From contig NZ_QGDV01000020.1 of assembly GCF_003149025.1 (NCBI RefSeq), positions 1-44,315 of the forward strand: a DNA stretch of 44,315 nt. The letters run 5' to 3'. Both the position numbers and the translations under genes were made by a program. The notes beneath the pieces were generated by a model that did no database searches, had not been told where the DNA came from, and was given only the letters and a program-made list of their open reading frames with translations. Source of the stretch: Rathayibacter iranicus NCPPB 2253 = VKM Ac-1602 (GTDB lineage Bacteria; Actinomycetota; Actinomycetes; Actinomycetales; Microbacteriaceae). Positions 1 to 7,203 of the stretch are shown piece after piece (position 1 is the first letter of the stretch; every line of letters starts with the position of its first letter).

Positions 1-636
1 GAGGACCGCATCGTGACCGCGTTCGTCGGCCTCATGCACCGCGACGGCCAGGTCCTGAAGAAGAAGTCCTGGCTTATCCGCCCGGGCATCCCCATCCCAG
101 AGCAGGCCACCGCAGTGCACGGCGTCACCACCACCCACACGGACGAGCATGGCCAGGACCCCGCCGTCGCCGTCGCCGACATCGCCCGGGTTCTGCGCGA
201 TCTCGCAGGCGCGGGTGTGCCCCTCGTGGCCTACAACGGCCGGTTCGACTTCACGCTCCTGCACCGGGAGTGCCTCCGGCACCGCATCTCGCCGCTCGAG
301 GCTGACGACATCATCGTGTTCGACCCATACGTCATCGACAAGCAGCTCAGCCCGTACCGCAGGGGCAAGCGCACGCTGACCGCGACCGCCGAGCATCTGG
401 GCGTCACCCTTAACGGAGCACACGACGCGGAAGCGGACGCGACGGCGACCGGCGGGGTTCTCTGGAAGCTGCTCACCCAGCTGCAAAAGCAGTCGACGGC
501 CGCGAAGCTCTACACCGACCAGAAGATTTGGGCGCTCGCGCAGGCGGTGAGCCTTGAGGCTTACCTCCGCCTTAAGGAGCCGAGCGTGGTCGTCGAAGGC
601 GCGTGGCCCATCGTTCCTGCCCCGGTGGTGCAATGA
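1..636 (+). CDS. DEDD-type 3'-5' exonuclease, 5' end missing
   Basis: C-terminal part of a DnaQ/epsilon-like 3'-5' exonuclease, which removes nucleotides from DNA or RNA 3' ends with two metal ions. The frame is open from base 1 (GAG GAC CGC ATC GTG), and the first residues resemble the stretch that follows the D-x-E motif in this family, so the real start and Exo I motif lie upstream of the window; GTG 13 is only an internal codon. Exo II is visible as YNGRFDF and Exo III as HDAEADA (H-x4-D), making it the DEDDh branch. The stop overlaps the start of the J-domain gene (ATGA). It is one of three DEDD exonucleases in the window, so a role in DNA processing on this element is likely, but the substrate is unknown. 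Confidence 0.8.
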   Translation, partial: EDRIVTAFVGLMHRDGQVLKKKSWLIRPGIPIPEQATAVHGVTTTHTDEHGQDPAVAVADIARVLRDLAGAGVPLVAYNGRFDFTLLHRECLRHRISPLEADDIIVFDPYVIDKQLSPYRRGKRTLTATAEHLGVTLNGAHDAEADATATGGVLWKLLTQLQKQSTAAKLYTDQKIWALAQAVSLEAYLRLKEPSVVVEGAWPIVPAPVVQ

Positions 637-1631
637 CCACGCACTACAACACCCTCGGCGTCACCGAGGACGCGAGCGAAGCGGACATCACGTACGCGTA
701 CCGCACGCTGATGCGCAAGACCCACCCTGATCTCCACCGCGACGGAGCGGCCGTCGCCGGTGCCGTCAACGAGGCGTTCGACGTCCTCCGCGACCCCGTC
801 CGCCGCCGGGACTACGACCGCACCCTGGCTCCCGCGACCTCGACCTCGGCCGCGGAGCCGCCGTCCGGCAGGGCCCGACGACCCGCCGCGCCGCCGCAGC
901 GCACCACCTCGGCGCCCACCTCACCTGCACCGCCGCGGGCCGCGGAATGGTCAGAGCCCGCGGACAGGCCTCTCCCGCACGCGCGCGCTCACGTCATCTC
1001 TGCAAGCGTCAGCGCCGCCAGCGTCGTCGTCGGCGGGACCGTGATGGCGGTCACTGCTCTCCGCAGCACCTCCACACCCGAGAGCGGGTGGGCTCCGGCA
1101 GCTGCCGCGTTCCTGGCCGGAGCGCTCGCGCACCTGATCGGCAGCCGCCGGTGGTGGCTGCTGGCACTGCCGACCGGAGGCCCGGCGCTCTGGGCGGCCA
1201 CGCTCGTGCTGGGCTGGCCGATTGCGGATCGGTTCCCCGGGTGGTTCCTTGTCGCCGACGCGGTGGCCAGCGTCGGCGTTGTCATCCTCGCCAGATCGGT
1301 GATCGCGTGGCGTCGTCACCGGAAGGCCCTCCGCGGAGCGCGCGCGTGGGCGGGCGCGGCGATCAACGCTGCTCAGATCCCGGGCGCGGCGATGTACTTC
1401 GTCGCCGCCGTCGACCCGGGCGGCGCTGGCGGACGCTTCACCGTTCTCGCGGAGCCGTTGGAGCCGGGGGAGGACGAGCAGGTGAACCTGTCCCTGTGGT
1501 CGGCGCCGCGGCCCGGAACCTGGGTCACGGTGAACCGCGCCGGCCAGGTGCTCGATACTGTCGAGGACGCCGCCGCCGCCGCATGGCTGCGGTTCAGGGC
1601 AGCGGACGAGGCGACCGCCGCATCCAGTTGA
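633..1631 (+). CDS. Membrane-anchored J-domain protein
   Basis: 332 aa. Residues 1-65 are a J domain with the diagnostic HPD at residues 31-33, which in this family stimulates Hsp70 (DnaK) ATPase activity. A Pro/Ala-rich linker follows, then about four hydrophobic segments (near residues 120-145, 153-171, 174-196 and 204-226) and a soluble C-terminal domain of about 100 residues that I do not recognise. There is no Gly/Phe region or zinc finger, so this is a class C J protein that may bring host DnaK to the membrane. ATG 633 is chosen because it forms an ATGA overlap with the exonuclease stop; an in-frame upstream start at 603 would add an unconvincing extension. Its 3' end overlaps the convergent GNAT gene by 38 nt. 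Confidence 0.75.
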   Translation: MTTHYNTLGVTEDASEADITYAYRTLMRKTHPDLHRDGAAVAGAVNEAFDVLRDPVRRRDYDRTLAPATSTSAAEPPSGRARRPAAPPQRTTSAPTSPAPPRAAEWSEPADRPLPHARAHVISASVSAASVVVGGTVMAVTALRSTSTPESGWAPAAAAFLAGALAHLIGSRRWWLLALPTGGPALWAATLVLGWPIADRFPGWFLVADAVASVGVVILARSVIAWRRHRKALRGARAWAGAAINAAQIPGAAMYFVAAVDPGGAGGRFTVLAEPLEPGEDEQVNLSLWSAPRPGTWVTVNRAGQVLDTVEDAAAAAWLRFRAADEATAASS

Positions 1632-1965
1632 CGTCGCTGAGGGTGCGCGGCGCACCGGTCAACACGAACCCGTTCCGGATGTACCAGCGCACCAGCTCCG
1701 CCTTGTCCGAACCCCATGCGTCGGAGACCTGCAACGCAGCCGCCCAACCGGCGAGATCAAGAAGAGAGCAGACCACCTCGAGCGCAGCTCTCGCGAGGCC
1801 TCGACGTCGGTAGTCCGATGGGACGTAGATGTGCTCGACGAGCACGTCGTCATCACGCCAGCGCAGCATCACGTTCACGTGGATGCCGCACGCGCGGCAG
1901 ATCTCGGCGGCGATGTCCTCGAGGTTCTGCGGCGCGCGCAGGGCGACGTCAACCGCGCGGGTCAT
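1594..1965 (-). CDS. GNAT-family N-acetyltransferase
   Basis: 123 aa. The acetyl-CoA-binding motif A of GNAT enzymes is seen as IYVPSDYRRRGLARAAL (the R/Q-x-x-G-x-A/G pattern), followed by an alpha/beta pattern and WYIRNGFVLTG, the typical C-terminal motif. It would transfer acetyl from acetyl-CoA to an amine; the acceptor is unknown. The start overlaps the end of the upstream 67-aa gene by 17 nt, so the two are probably co-transcribed from the CATAGA promoter at 2159-2167. At 123 aa it is short for the family, with a reduced N-terminal half. Confidence 0.72.
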   Translation of the reverse strand: MTRAVDVALRAPQNLEDIAAEICRACGIHVNVMLRWRDDDVLVEHIYVPSDYRRRGLARAALEVVCSLLDLAGWAAALQVSDAWGSDKAELVRWYIRNGFVLTGAPRTLSDVNWMRRSPRPLP

Positions 1966-2152
1966 CGTCGGTCCGATCGGACGGGTGGCCGTTCAGGTGC
2001 TCCAACAGGGCGGTCCGCGCGGCCGCCGCCGCAGCCCTCCATCGATGATTCACGCTCCACTCCGGTACGTTCTCGGCGAGCTTCTCCGCCTGGCGCCATC
2101 GGCGGCGCAGTGAGATGAGGTCAACGGCCATGGCCGGAGCAGCGGTGGTCAT
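1949..2152 (-). CDS. Small unknown protein (67 aa), leaderless
   Basis: 67 aa, basic in the middle (ISLRRRWRQAEKLAEN) and predicted helical; no family recognised. ATG 2152 is chosen over an in-frame ATG 15 nt upstream because a CATAGA hexamer ends exactly 6 nt before it, the same arrangement as at many starts in this window; there is no Shine-Dalgarno sequence. It heads a two-gene minus-strand unit with the GNAT gene. The Arg/Trp-rich helix could bind nucleic acid, but that is only a guess. Confidence 0.5.
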   Translation of the reverse strand: MTTAAPAMAVDLISLRRRWRQAEKLAENVPEWSVNHRWRAAAAAARTALLEHLNGHPSDRTDDDPRG

Positions 2153-2158
2153 AACCCT

Positions 2159-2167
2159 TCTATGCAT
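2159..2167 (-). promoter_or_regulatory. CATAGA motif, leaderless promoter for the 67-aa gene
   Basis: On the minus strand TGCATAGA is followed by AGGGTT and then the ATG at 2152: 6 nt between hexamer and start codon. The bases before the hexamer differ slightly from the usual GCG. Confidence 0.55.
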
Positions 2168-2201
2168 CCACGCCCGCGCGGATGCACTAGTGGTGACCCG
2201 A

Positions 2202-2210
2202 GCGCATTGG
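2202..2210 (+). promoter_or_regulatory. Degenerate GCGCATAGA motif
   Basis: GCGCATTGG lies 7 nt before the ATG at 2218. It differs from the consensus at two positions and precedes a broken gene, so it may be a decayed copy of the element promoter. It would form a divergent pair with the motif at 2159-2167. Confidence 0.3.
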
Positions 2211-2217
2211 TGAGGGT

Positions 2218-2470
2218 ATGACCGACTTGATTCAGACCCGATCCAGCCTCATCACGGTGACCGAGTTCGAGCTCGCAGGCGCCCTCGACACTGATTAGGC
2301 GATGCCGTCCGGCTCCTGCTCCTTCGACGACGCCGCGACCGCTCATCGCCTACGGCGACCACCACCTTCACATCGACGTCGATGACCTCGACCTGCTCGA
2401 GACACTGATCGTCGCGATGAAGACCCACCGTGACGCTCTCCGCCCGACCCCGACGAAGCGGTCGTCATGA
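2218..2470 (+). pseudogene. Broken small gene (frameshift near 2298)
   Basis: ATG 2218 opens a 26-codon frame (MTDLIQTRSS... ending LAGALDTD) that stops at 2296-2298. The next frame continues with a sensible protein segment (LIAYGDHHLHIDVDDLDLLE, then a Lys/Arg-containing helix) up to a TGA at 2468-2470, but has no start of its own. That TGA overlaps the ATG of the next broken gene (ATGA), as is usual between intact genes here. Joined, the two parts would give a protein of about 84 aa. I infer one ancestral small gene split by a frameshift; a sequencing error is equally possible. No family recognised. Confidence 0.4.
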
Positions 2471-3037
2471 CCCTCCGGACGGGACGTCCCCGACGTGCCG
2501 TCGAGCGGACGTCCGTACCCGCGCCCACTGTTGGGAGGAGCGCCCGAGGTTGGGACGAGGAATTCGTCTGGGGCGAGAACGTCACCCCGGCGTAGCTCGA
2601 CATCATCGTCAGCTTTGGCGACGACCAGATGCGCGCCCGCGCCGCCGCCGCGCCGAACATCAGCCAGTCGCAGCTGCTCGCGCTCAGCCGGATCGGGGGT
2701 GAGGAGACAGCTTTCGCGATCGCGTCCGGCACTGCCCTGCGGGACCCGGGTGAGTTCGTGCTCCTGGCCATCCACCGTTCCCGGGCCGTGCGCCGAGCCG
2801 TGCGGCAAAACCCCGAACACGAAGGCCAGCAGTGCCAGCAAACTCGTCGCTCGCCGCTCTGCCGCCCGCGCAAACAAGCACAGCCGCCGCGCCGCCCGCG
2901 CGCTCGCCCGGGAGGCGGAGGCGATGCCCACCCGCGACACCGCTGCGGCCGGGCCGCAGCGGACCGGTGAGACGCCCGCGATTGAGCCGGACACGGGCCG
3001 ATCGCTGACCCGCCGGGATCTGCGCGGGCGGCACTGA
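2467..3037 (+). pseudogene. Broken gene resembling LRV-repeat proteins
   Basis: ATG 2467 opens a frame that ends at an in-frame TAG (2593-2595) after 42 codons. The same frame continues straight afterwards (LDIIVSFGDDQMRARAAAAP) to a segment ending VRRAVRQNP. At the run AAAACCCC (2807-2814) the coherent protein moves to another frame, reading NTKASSASKLVARRSAARAN and onwards to a TGA at 3035-3037. The joined text VRRAVRQ-NPNT...L...AARAN follows the periodicity of leucine-rich-repeat-variant (LRV) proteins. So one stop and one frameshift interrupt a protein of about 190 aa. It could be real decay or base-calling errors at the homopolymers. Confidence 0.42.
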
Positions 3038-3054
3038 CACCGGTGCATCCCTGC

Positions 3055-3063
3055 GCGCATAGA
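3055..3063 (+). promoter_or_regulatory. GCGCATAGA promoter for the 3070 gene
   Basis: GCGCATAGA then CCGGGC then ATG 3070: exact 6-nt spacing. A TGACAC 17 nt upstream of the hexamer is a possible -35, but this is not conserved among the copies. Confidence 0.6.
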
Positions 3064-3069
3064 CCGGGC

Positions 3070-3222
3070 ATGGAACTCGACACCGCGTTCACCCCCGTTA
3101 ACCTCAACGCGCGCGAGCGGGAGGAAAGCACCAACGCCGTCTGCGGCACCCTCCGGTGCGTCCTGCTCGTCGGCTTCGTCGTCCGTTGCATGGCTTTCGT
3201 CCAGGCGGCGATTCGCTCTTGA
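3070..3222 (+). CDS. Small protein with hydrophobic C-terminal half (50 aa)
   Basis: 50 aa: a polar N-terminal half (MELDTAFTPVNLNARERE) and a hydrophobic, Cys-containing segment (CVLLVGFVVRCMAFV) that could be a short membrane helix. The evidence that it is real is the perfect CATAGA-N6-ATG arrangement upstream and the overlap of its stop with the next small frame (TTGA at 3219-3222). No family recognised. It heads the operon containing the RusA-like gene. Confidence 0.45.
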   Translation: MELDTAFTPVNLNAREREESTNAVCGTLRCVLLVGFVVRCMAFVQAAIRS

Positions 3223-3317
3223 GCACCGCCGCCATCGAAGGACCGATGCGAGGCGGCCCCGTCGAGTGGGCGTCGGCTCTTCCTTTGGCCTTGACGATCC
3301 TGCTCGGGTTCGCCTGA
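3219..3317 (+). CDS. Tiny membrane-type ORF (32 aa), TTG start
   Basis: TTG 3219 overlaps the preceding stop (TTGA), and its own TGA (3315-3317) overlaps the ATG of the resolvase gene (TGATG). The product of about 32 aa ends in one hydrophobic stretch (WASALPLALTILLGFA). The perfect tail-to-head packing suggests it is translated, at least to carry ribosomes to the resolvase start. The TTG start and very short length keep confidence low. Confidence 0.3.
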   Translation: MSTAAIEGPMRGGPVEWASALPLALTILLGFA

Positions 3318-4486
3318 TGCCCGCGGCGCCCGGCTTGCCGGTGATCTGGTTCACCGTTCACGGGCTCCCGGGCCCGCAGGGGTCCAAACGGCACGTCGGC
3401 GGCGGGCGTCTCATTGAGTCGTCCACAAAGGTGAAACCGTGGCGCGCCGCGGTGGAGGCGGCCGCCCGTGAAGCGCAGGGCGACGGGTGGACTCCCGTGG
3501 ACGGTGCGCTGCACCTCGTGGTCGAGTTCTACATGCCCCGGCCGAAAGGCCACCCGAGGACGCGCCGCACGGTCCCGTCGACGACGCCGGACCTGTCCAA
3601 GCTCATCCGCGCCACCGAGGACGCGCTGACTACGGCCGGCACCTATGTCGACGACGCCCGCATCGTCGACCACACTCTCCGCGAGAGGTACGCGACCGAG
3701 CAGGAGAGCATCCGGCTCGCCCACGAGATGCGCACCACCGGCGCCAAGATCGCCCTCTACCGCGTGGACGTCCCCACCACGATGACGGAGCGACCTCTCA
3801 TCGACTTCGGCGACTACCTCGACCAGACTCGCCGCCTCGTCGCCGACCACGACAACCCGCCAGTCACCACCCTCGAACGCGTCGGCGTCACCGTGCGCAG
3901 CGGCGCCATGATGCCCGCTCTCGCCGAGCTCGCCGACGCGAGGTTCACAGTAGCGGTGGGCAGCGAGGCCGTGACCTGCGCCCTCACTGACGCCGAGGCG
4001 GCCGACACCCTGCACCGTTGGGCGACAGGCGATTGCAACTACCTGCCGCCGAACCGCTCGACGACCGAGCTGCCGCCGACACCGGCCGTGTTCGACGAGG
4101 TGCGCCGACTCCTCCGCCCGGGCCACCCTGTGCTGATCCCCGTGGAGCCGGGTATCGCCTCCACCCTCCTTGACGTCGCCGCCCGTCTCGCCGGCCTCCG
4201 GGACGCCCGCTTCCACGACCGGTCTGGCACCCTTACCTTCATCGCACGGACGCCCGGGCCCGCCGGCGAGCCGACGACCGCGGTCCATCCGAGCATCGCC
4301 CTGGACGAAACCGGTGACGGGGAGGTGCTAATCCCTTGGACCGGCGACGGGCAGAGCGTCATCGACGCGGCCACCCGGGGCCGGCAGGTCGTCGCGCTCG
4401 GGGCCAGCGCAGCAGTCGTCGCGGCCATCGACCACGCCCTCAGCCGCCTCCCGGCCAGTGCCACCTCACCGGTGCCGGGCGCATAG
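3317..4486 (+). CDS. RusA-like Holliday junction resolvase with extra C-terminal domain
   Basis: 389 aa. Residues 1-150 match RusA-type crossover junction endonucleases, which cut Holliday junctions with metal-bound aspartates: an early GxQGSKRH, then PDLSKLIRATEDAL (residues 91-104) and YVDDARIVD (D112, D113). The usual pattern is D-x-D-K-L; here the second acidic residue is Ser94 while D92 remains. After residue 155 there is a second region of about 235 aa that RusA proteins (about 120-150 aa) lack and that I cannot assign. ATG 3317 is chosen for the TGATG overlap with the 32-aa ORF. The last codons GCA TAG form part of the next gene's promoter. Confidence 0.72.
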   Translation: MPAAPGLPVIWFTVHGLPGPQGSKRHVGGGRLIESSTKVKPWRAAVEAAAREAQGDGWTPVDGALHLVVEFYMPRPKGHPRTRRTVPSTTPDLSKLIRATEDALTTAGTYVDDARIVDHTLRERYATEQESIRLAHEMRTTGAKIALYRVDVPTTMTERPLIDFGDYLDQTRRLVADHDNPPVTTLERVGVTVRSGAMMPALAELADARFTVAVGSEAVTCALTDAEAADTLHRWATGDCNYLPPNRSTTELPPTPAVFDEVRRLLRPGHPVLIPVEPGIASTLLDVAARLAGLRDARFHDRSGTLTFIARTPGPAGEPTTAVHPSIALDETGDGEVLIPWTGDGQSVIDAATRGRQVVALGASAAVVAAIDHALSRLPASATSPVPGA

Positions 4487-4487
4487 A
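4479..4487 (+). promoter_or_regulatory. GCGCATAGA promoter for the 4494 gene
   Basis: GCGCATAGA, CCGGCC, ATG 4494: exact 6-nt spacing. The stop TAG of the resolvase gene (4484-4486) lies inside the motif. The upstream GCCACCTC is shared with the copy at 4941. Confidence 0.62.
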
Positions 4488-4493
4488 CCGGCC

Positions 4494-4901
4494 ATGACCA
4501 CTGCCAAGCGCATCTCCAAGATCCTCGAACCGCATGGATTCATGCAGCATCAGGAACCCGGCTTCGTCGGGTGGCACCGCACCCACGAAGACGGGCGGAG
4601 ACAGGTGCTGCACGTCTTCTTCTGGTCGAACCCGAAGTACGCTGCAGGCGTAGGCATCCCACACGCCTACATCGTTGTCGTCCCCACGATCGACGCGAAG
4701 ACGGTCCCGGGCGACGATAGGTGCGCCCGCCACGAAGACGGGCGGTTCATCATCCCCACCATCGACAGGGAGGGCCAGAGAATCGCCTGGGACGTGGCCG
4801 GGACTCAATTCCAGAACATTGTTTCGCCGCTCTTTGACGCTCCCGTAGAGATCGGGCGCGCGCTCGTGAGAGAGGCCATCACCACGAACCTATTGACGTG
4901 A
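4494..4901 (+). CDS. Unknown protein (135 aa), leaderless
   Basis: 135 aa, soluble, mixed alpha/beta, starting MTTAKRISKILEPHGF with a central segment HVFFWSNPKYAAGVGI. No family recognised. ATG 4494 is preferred to an in-frame ATG at 4458 because it sits 6 nt after the CATAGA hexamer and the upstream part overlaps the resolvase gene. It is a single-gene unit, followed by an inverted repeat at 4905-4921. Confidence 0.6.
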   Translation: MTTAKRISKILEPHGFMQHQEPGFVGWHRTHEDGRRQVLHVFFWSNPKYAAGVGIPHAYIVVVPTIDAKTVPGDDRCARHEDGRFIIPTIDREGQRIAWDVAGTQFQNIVSPLFDAPVEIGRALVREAITTNLLT

Positions 4902-4904
4902 TCA

Positions 4905-4921
4905 GCCGGGATCATCCCGGC
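4905..4921. promoter_or_regulatory. Inverted repeat GCCGGGA-TCA-TCCCGGC
   Basis: Perfect palindrome (7-nt arms, 3-nt loop; arms extendable to 8 around a single base) 3 nt after the stop at 4901. A second CGCCGGGATGAG lies at 4928-4939, just before the next promoter. It could be a short terminator without a U-run, or an operator with a repeated half-site. Confidence 0.4.
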
Positions 4922-4940
4922 GCCACCTCGCCGGGATGAG

Positions 4941-4949
4941 GCGCATAGA
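4941..4949 (+). promoter_or_regulatory. GCGCATAGA promoter for the dNMP kinase operon
   Basis: GCGCATAGA, CCGGCC, ATG 4956. From hexamer to start codon it is identical to the copy at 4479. Confidence 0.62.
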
Positions 4950-4955
4950 CCGGCC

Positions 4956-5630
4956 ATGACCGTCATCTCACCACCTCTGCTCGTCGGCCTCGGCGGCGCG
5001 CTCCGCTCTGGCAAGGACACGTTCGCCGACCACCTCGTCGCCGAGCACAATTTCGTGAAAATCGGCATCAGCGACCCGCTGAGGCTCGCTCTGCTCACCC
5101 TCGACCCGCTCATCCCTGTCGAGACGTCGGCCCCGCGCATGATCGTCGAGACACTGCTGCGGCGCCGGACCCGCACCAGGAGAGATCACATCCGGTACTC
5201 GGAGCTGCACACGAATGTCGGCTACACCGACGCGAAACGGAACCCGGAGGTGCGCGGCCTCCTGCAGCGGCTGGGTGACGACGTCGGCCGTACGCTCCTC
5301 GACGAGAGCGTGTGGGTGAACATCGCCGAGCGGACCATCCGCGAGCACCATGCGAACGGGAAGAACGTCGTCATCACCGCCCTGCGGTGCCCGAACGAGG
5401 TCGAGCTACTCGAACGTCTCGGCGGGCACAGCTACTGGATCGCTCGCGGGGCCGTCGACGAGGGCGCGACCGCCGTCGACTCGCGTCACCGGAGCGAGAC
5501 ATCGGTCACGGCCACGCGCTTCTCGCGCGTCATCCGCAATGACGGGACGGTCGCCGCGCTCCACCATCGCGCGGACTACGCCATCGCCGACCTCCGCGGC
5601 ACCTTCAAACTCAGCGACCCGCGCCGGTGA
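4956..5630 (+). CDS. Deoxynucleoside monophosphate kinase-like P-loop protein
   Basis: 224 aa. A P-loop near the N terminus (G13-G-A-L-R-S-G-K20-D-T22), a C-terminal region with Arg-rich lid residues and the overall length fit phage-type dNMP kinases (T4 gp1-like), which phosphorylate dNMPs to dNDPs for replication. The K-D-T after the P-loop is typical of that group. ATG 4956 is set by CATAGA with 6-nt spacing. It overlaps the methyltransferase gene (GTGA), so nucleotide supply and DNA modification are translationally coupled. Another P-loop nucleotide kinase is the main alternative. Confidence 0.68.
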   Translation: MTVISPPLLVGLGGALRSGKDTFADHLVAEHNFVKIGISDPLRLALLTLDPLIPVETSAPRMIVETLLRRRTRTRRDHIRYSELHTNVGYTDAKRNPEVRGLLQRLGDDVGRTLLDESVWVNIAERTIREHHANGKNVVITALRCPNEVELLERLGGHSYWIARGAVDEGATAVDSRHRSETSVTATRFSRVIRNDGTVAALHHRADYAIADLRGTFKLSDPRR

Positions 5631-6748
5631 CCGTGCTGACCCCGTACCGGATGAGCGACGGAGCGACCGTCTACGCCGGGGACTCACTCGACGTGCTCCG
5701 CACCCTCGCATCGAACAGCGTCGACGCGGTCGTCACCGACCCGCCCTACGGGCTCGCATCGCTGCCCCAGTCGAAGATCATCACCACCCTGACAGCGTGG
5801 CTGACCAGCGACACCAACTACGTCCCCGCCACTGGCCGCGGCTTCCAAGGGATGGCGTGGGACCGGTTCGTGCCGCCGCCCGCACTGTGGGCGGAGGCGC
5901 TGCGTGTGCTGAAACCCGGCGCGTACCTCGCCACCTTCGCCGGAACACGCACCCAGGACCTGATGGGCCTGTCCGTCCGCCTCTCCGGGTTCCGCCTCGT
6001 CGACCAGCTGCATTGGATCCGCGCCGACAGTTTCGCCAAGACCCGCCACTCCACAAAACCCGGGTACGAGCCGATCATCCTCGCGCAGAAGCCGACGGAG
6101 GGGACGATCGCCGCGAACCTCGCACGATGGGGCACGGGCGGGCTGAACATCGAGGCCTGCCGCGTCCCGTTCGCCTCTGACGCTGACGAGCGCGAGTCGA
6201 AGACGAAGAACCAGCACGCCGACTTCGGCACGCCCCAGGGCGGCAATACTGTGTACGGGCGGTTCACGAACGGCACCGTCAAAACCAACTACGACGCACC
6301 GGGTCGCTGGCCGACGAACCTGCTCCTGGACCCGGACGCCGCCGTCGAGCTCGACGCCCACAACCCGCGTTCGACCTCCCGAAGATCCGCCGCTCGTCAG
6401 GGCGCGGCCGGCGCAGACTGGAGGACAACCCACTCGGGCGCGGAATACGACGATGAGGGTGGCCCGAGCCGGTTCTACCCGAAGGTGTTCTACGCTGGCC
6501 GCGCGAGCACGAAGGAACGCCCCGTCGCCCCAGACGGCACGACCCATCCGACTCCGAAGCCACTTTCTGTCATGGACTGGCTCATTACCCTCGTCACCCC
6601 TGCCGACGGCACCGTCCTCGACCCATTCCTCGGCAGCGGGTCCACAGCCGAGGCCGCGCGAGCCGCAGGATTCACCGTGATCGGCGTCGAAGGCCACCTG
6701 CCGTACCTCCCGCTCATCGACGTGCGCCTGGACAGGAGGCTGACGTGA
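5627..6748 (+). CDS. DNA methyltransferase (beta-type, N4-cytosine or N6-adenine)
   Basis: 373 aa. The catalytic motif IV is DAVVTDPPYG near residue 38, and the SAM-binding motif I comes late as DPFLGSGSTAEAARAAGF; that order (IV, recognition region, I) defines beta-class amino-methyltransferases. The region between carries the target recognition sequence. DPPY fits N6-adenine or N4-cytosine methylation of DNA. GTG 5627 overlaps the kinase stop (GTGA). No partner endonuclease is nearby, so it is a solitary enzyme that could protect the element from host restriction or mark its DNA. Confidence 0.82.
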   Translation: MTVLTPYRMSDGATVYAGDSLDVLRTLASNSVDAVVTDPPYGLASLPQSKIITTLTAWLTSDTNYVPATGRGFQGMAWDRFVPPPALWAEALRVLKPGAYLATFAGTRTQDLMGLSVRLSGFRLVDQLHWIRADSFAKTRHSTKPGYEPIILAQKPTEGTIAANLARWGTGGLNIEACRVPFASDADERESKTKNQHADFGTPQGGNTVYGRFTNGTVKTNYDAPGRWPTNLLLDPDAAVELDAHNPRSTSRRSAARQGAAGADWRTTHSGAEYDDEGGPSRFYPKVFYAGRASTKERPVAPDGTTHPTPKPLSVMDWLITLVTPADGTVLDPFLGSGSTAEAARAAGFTVIGVEGHLPYLPLIDVRLDRRLT

Positions 6749-7092
6749 GCAAGCTCGTGCGCGACTTCGTACCAGCGATAGTGGGCGCGTCCGGTGGCGT
6801 CCTAGACGTGCGCGGAGCCCTCGACGACGACGAGGTCATGCGGGCGCTCGACGCGAAGCTGGTTAAGGAGGCGCTCGAAGTTGGCGCGACTGCCGGTCGA
6901 GAGGAAGCCCTCGGCGAGCTCGCGGATCTCCTCGGCGTCCTCCGCGAACGAGTTCGGCTGCTAGACATCACCGAAGCGGAATTGGAAGCGGCCGTCGACC
7001 GGAAGCGGAGGCACGCAAACGGGTTCGATGCCCGCCTCATCTCCATTCGGTACGTGTCACCGCCCACGCTGGACATGGCGGACGTGCAGTGA
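6745..7092 (+). CDS. MazG-like NTP pyrophosphohydrolase
   Basis: 115 aa. It starts MSKLVRDFVPAIV, matching the KLVRDKIPE opening of MazG-related (phosphoribosyl-ATP pyrophosphohydrolase-like) proteins, and has EALEVG and EEALGELADLLGVL, the acidic helices that bind Mg2+ in this all-alpha fold. Members hydrolyse NTPs or dNTPs to monophosphates and clean nucleotide pools. GTG 6745 overlaps the methyltransferase stop (GTGA). With the dNMP kinase two genes upstream this suggests control of dNTP pools. Confidence 0.65.
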   Translation: MSKLVRDFVPAIVGASGGVLDVRGALDDDEVMRALDAKLVKEALEVGATAGREEALGELADLLGVLRERVRLLDITEAELEAAVDRKRRHANGFDARLISIRYVSPPTLDMADVQ

Positions 7093-7100
7093 CGATACGA

Positions 7101-7115
7101 GACTGTCGGACAGTC
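7101..7115. promoter_or_regulatory. Palindrome GACTGTC-G-GACAGTC
   Basis: Perfect inverted repeat with 7-nt arms around one base, in the 111-nt gap between the MazG-like gene and sbcD, about 75 nt upstream of the sbcD promoter motif. The single-base centre suits a dimeric repressor operator better than a terminator. Confidence 0.4.
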
Positions 7116-7188
7116 CGGAGCGGGCCGACGGCGCTGGACTCAACCCTCGAAGGCGCGTTCGGTACGGCACCGATCCGCGTGACCCACC

Positions 7189-7197
7189 GCGCATAGA
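7189..7197 (+). promoter_or_regulatory. GCGCATAGA promoter for sbcDC
   Basis: GCGCATAGA, GGGTAC, ATG 7204: exact 6-nt spacing, no Shine-Dalgarno. Confidence 0.6.
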
Positions 7198-7203
7198 GGG
7201 TAC

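Noticed and set aside
2343-3354. Long open frames on the minus strand (282 and 328 codons)
   Set aside because: Arg/Ala-rich composition typical of antisense frames in high-GC DNA; no motif, and the plus strand carries recognisable though broken protein text.
3055-4949. CATAGA repeats as a CRISPR or iteron array
   Set aside because: Copies are kilobases apart, on both strands and tied to start codons; there is no regular spacing or spacer structure.
5627-6748. Restriction-modification system
   Set aside because: The methyltransferase has no endonuclease or specificity gene beside it.
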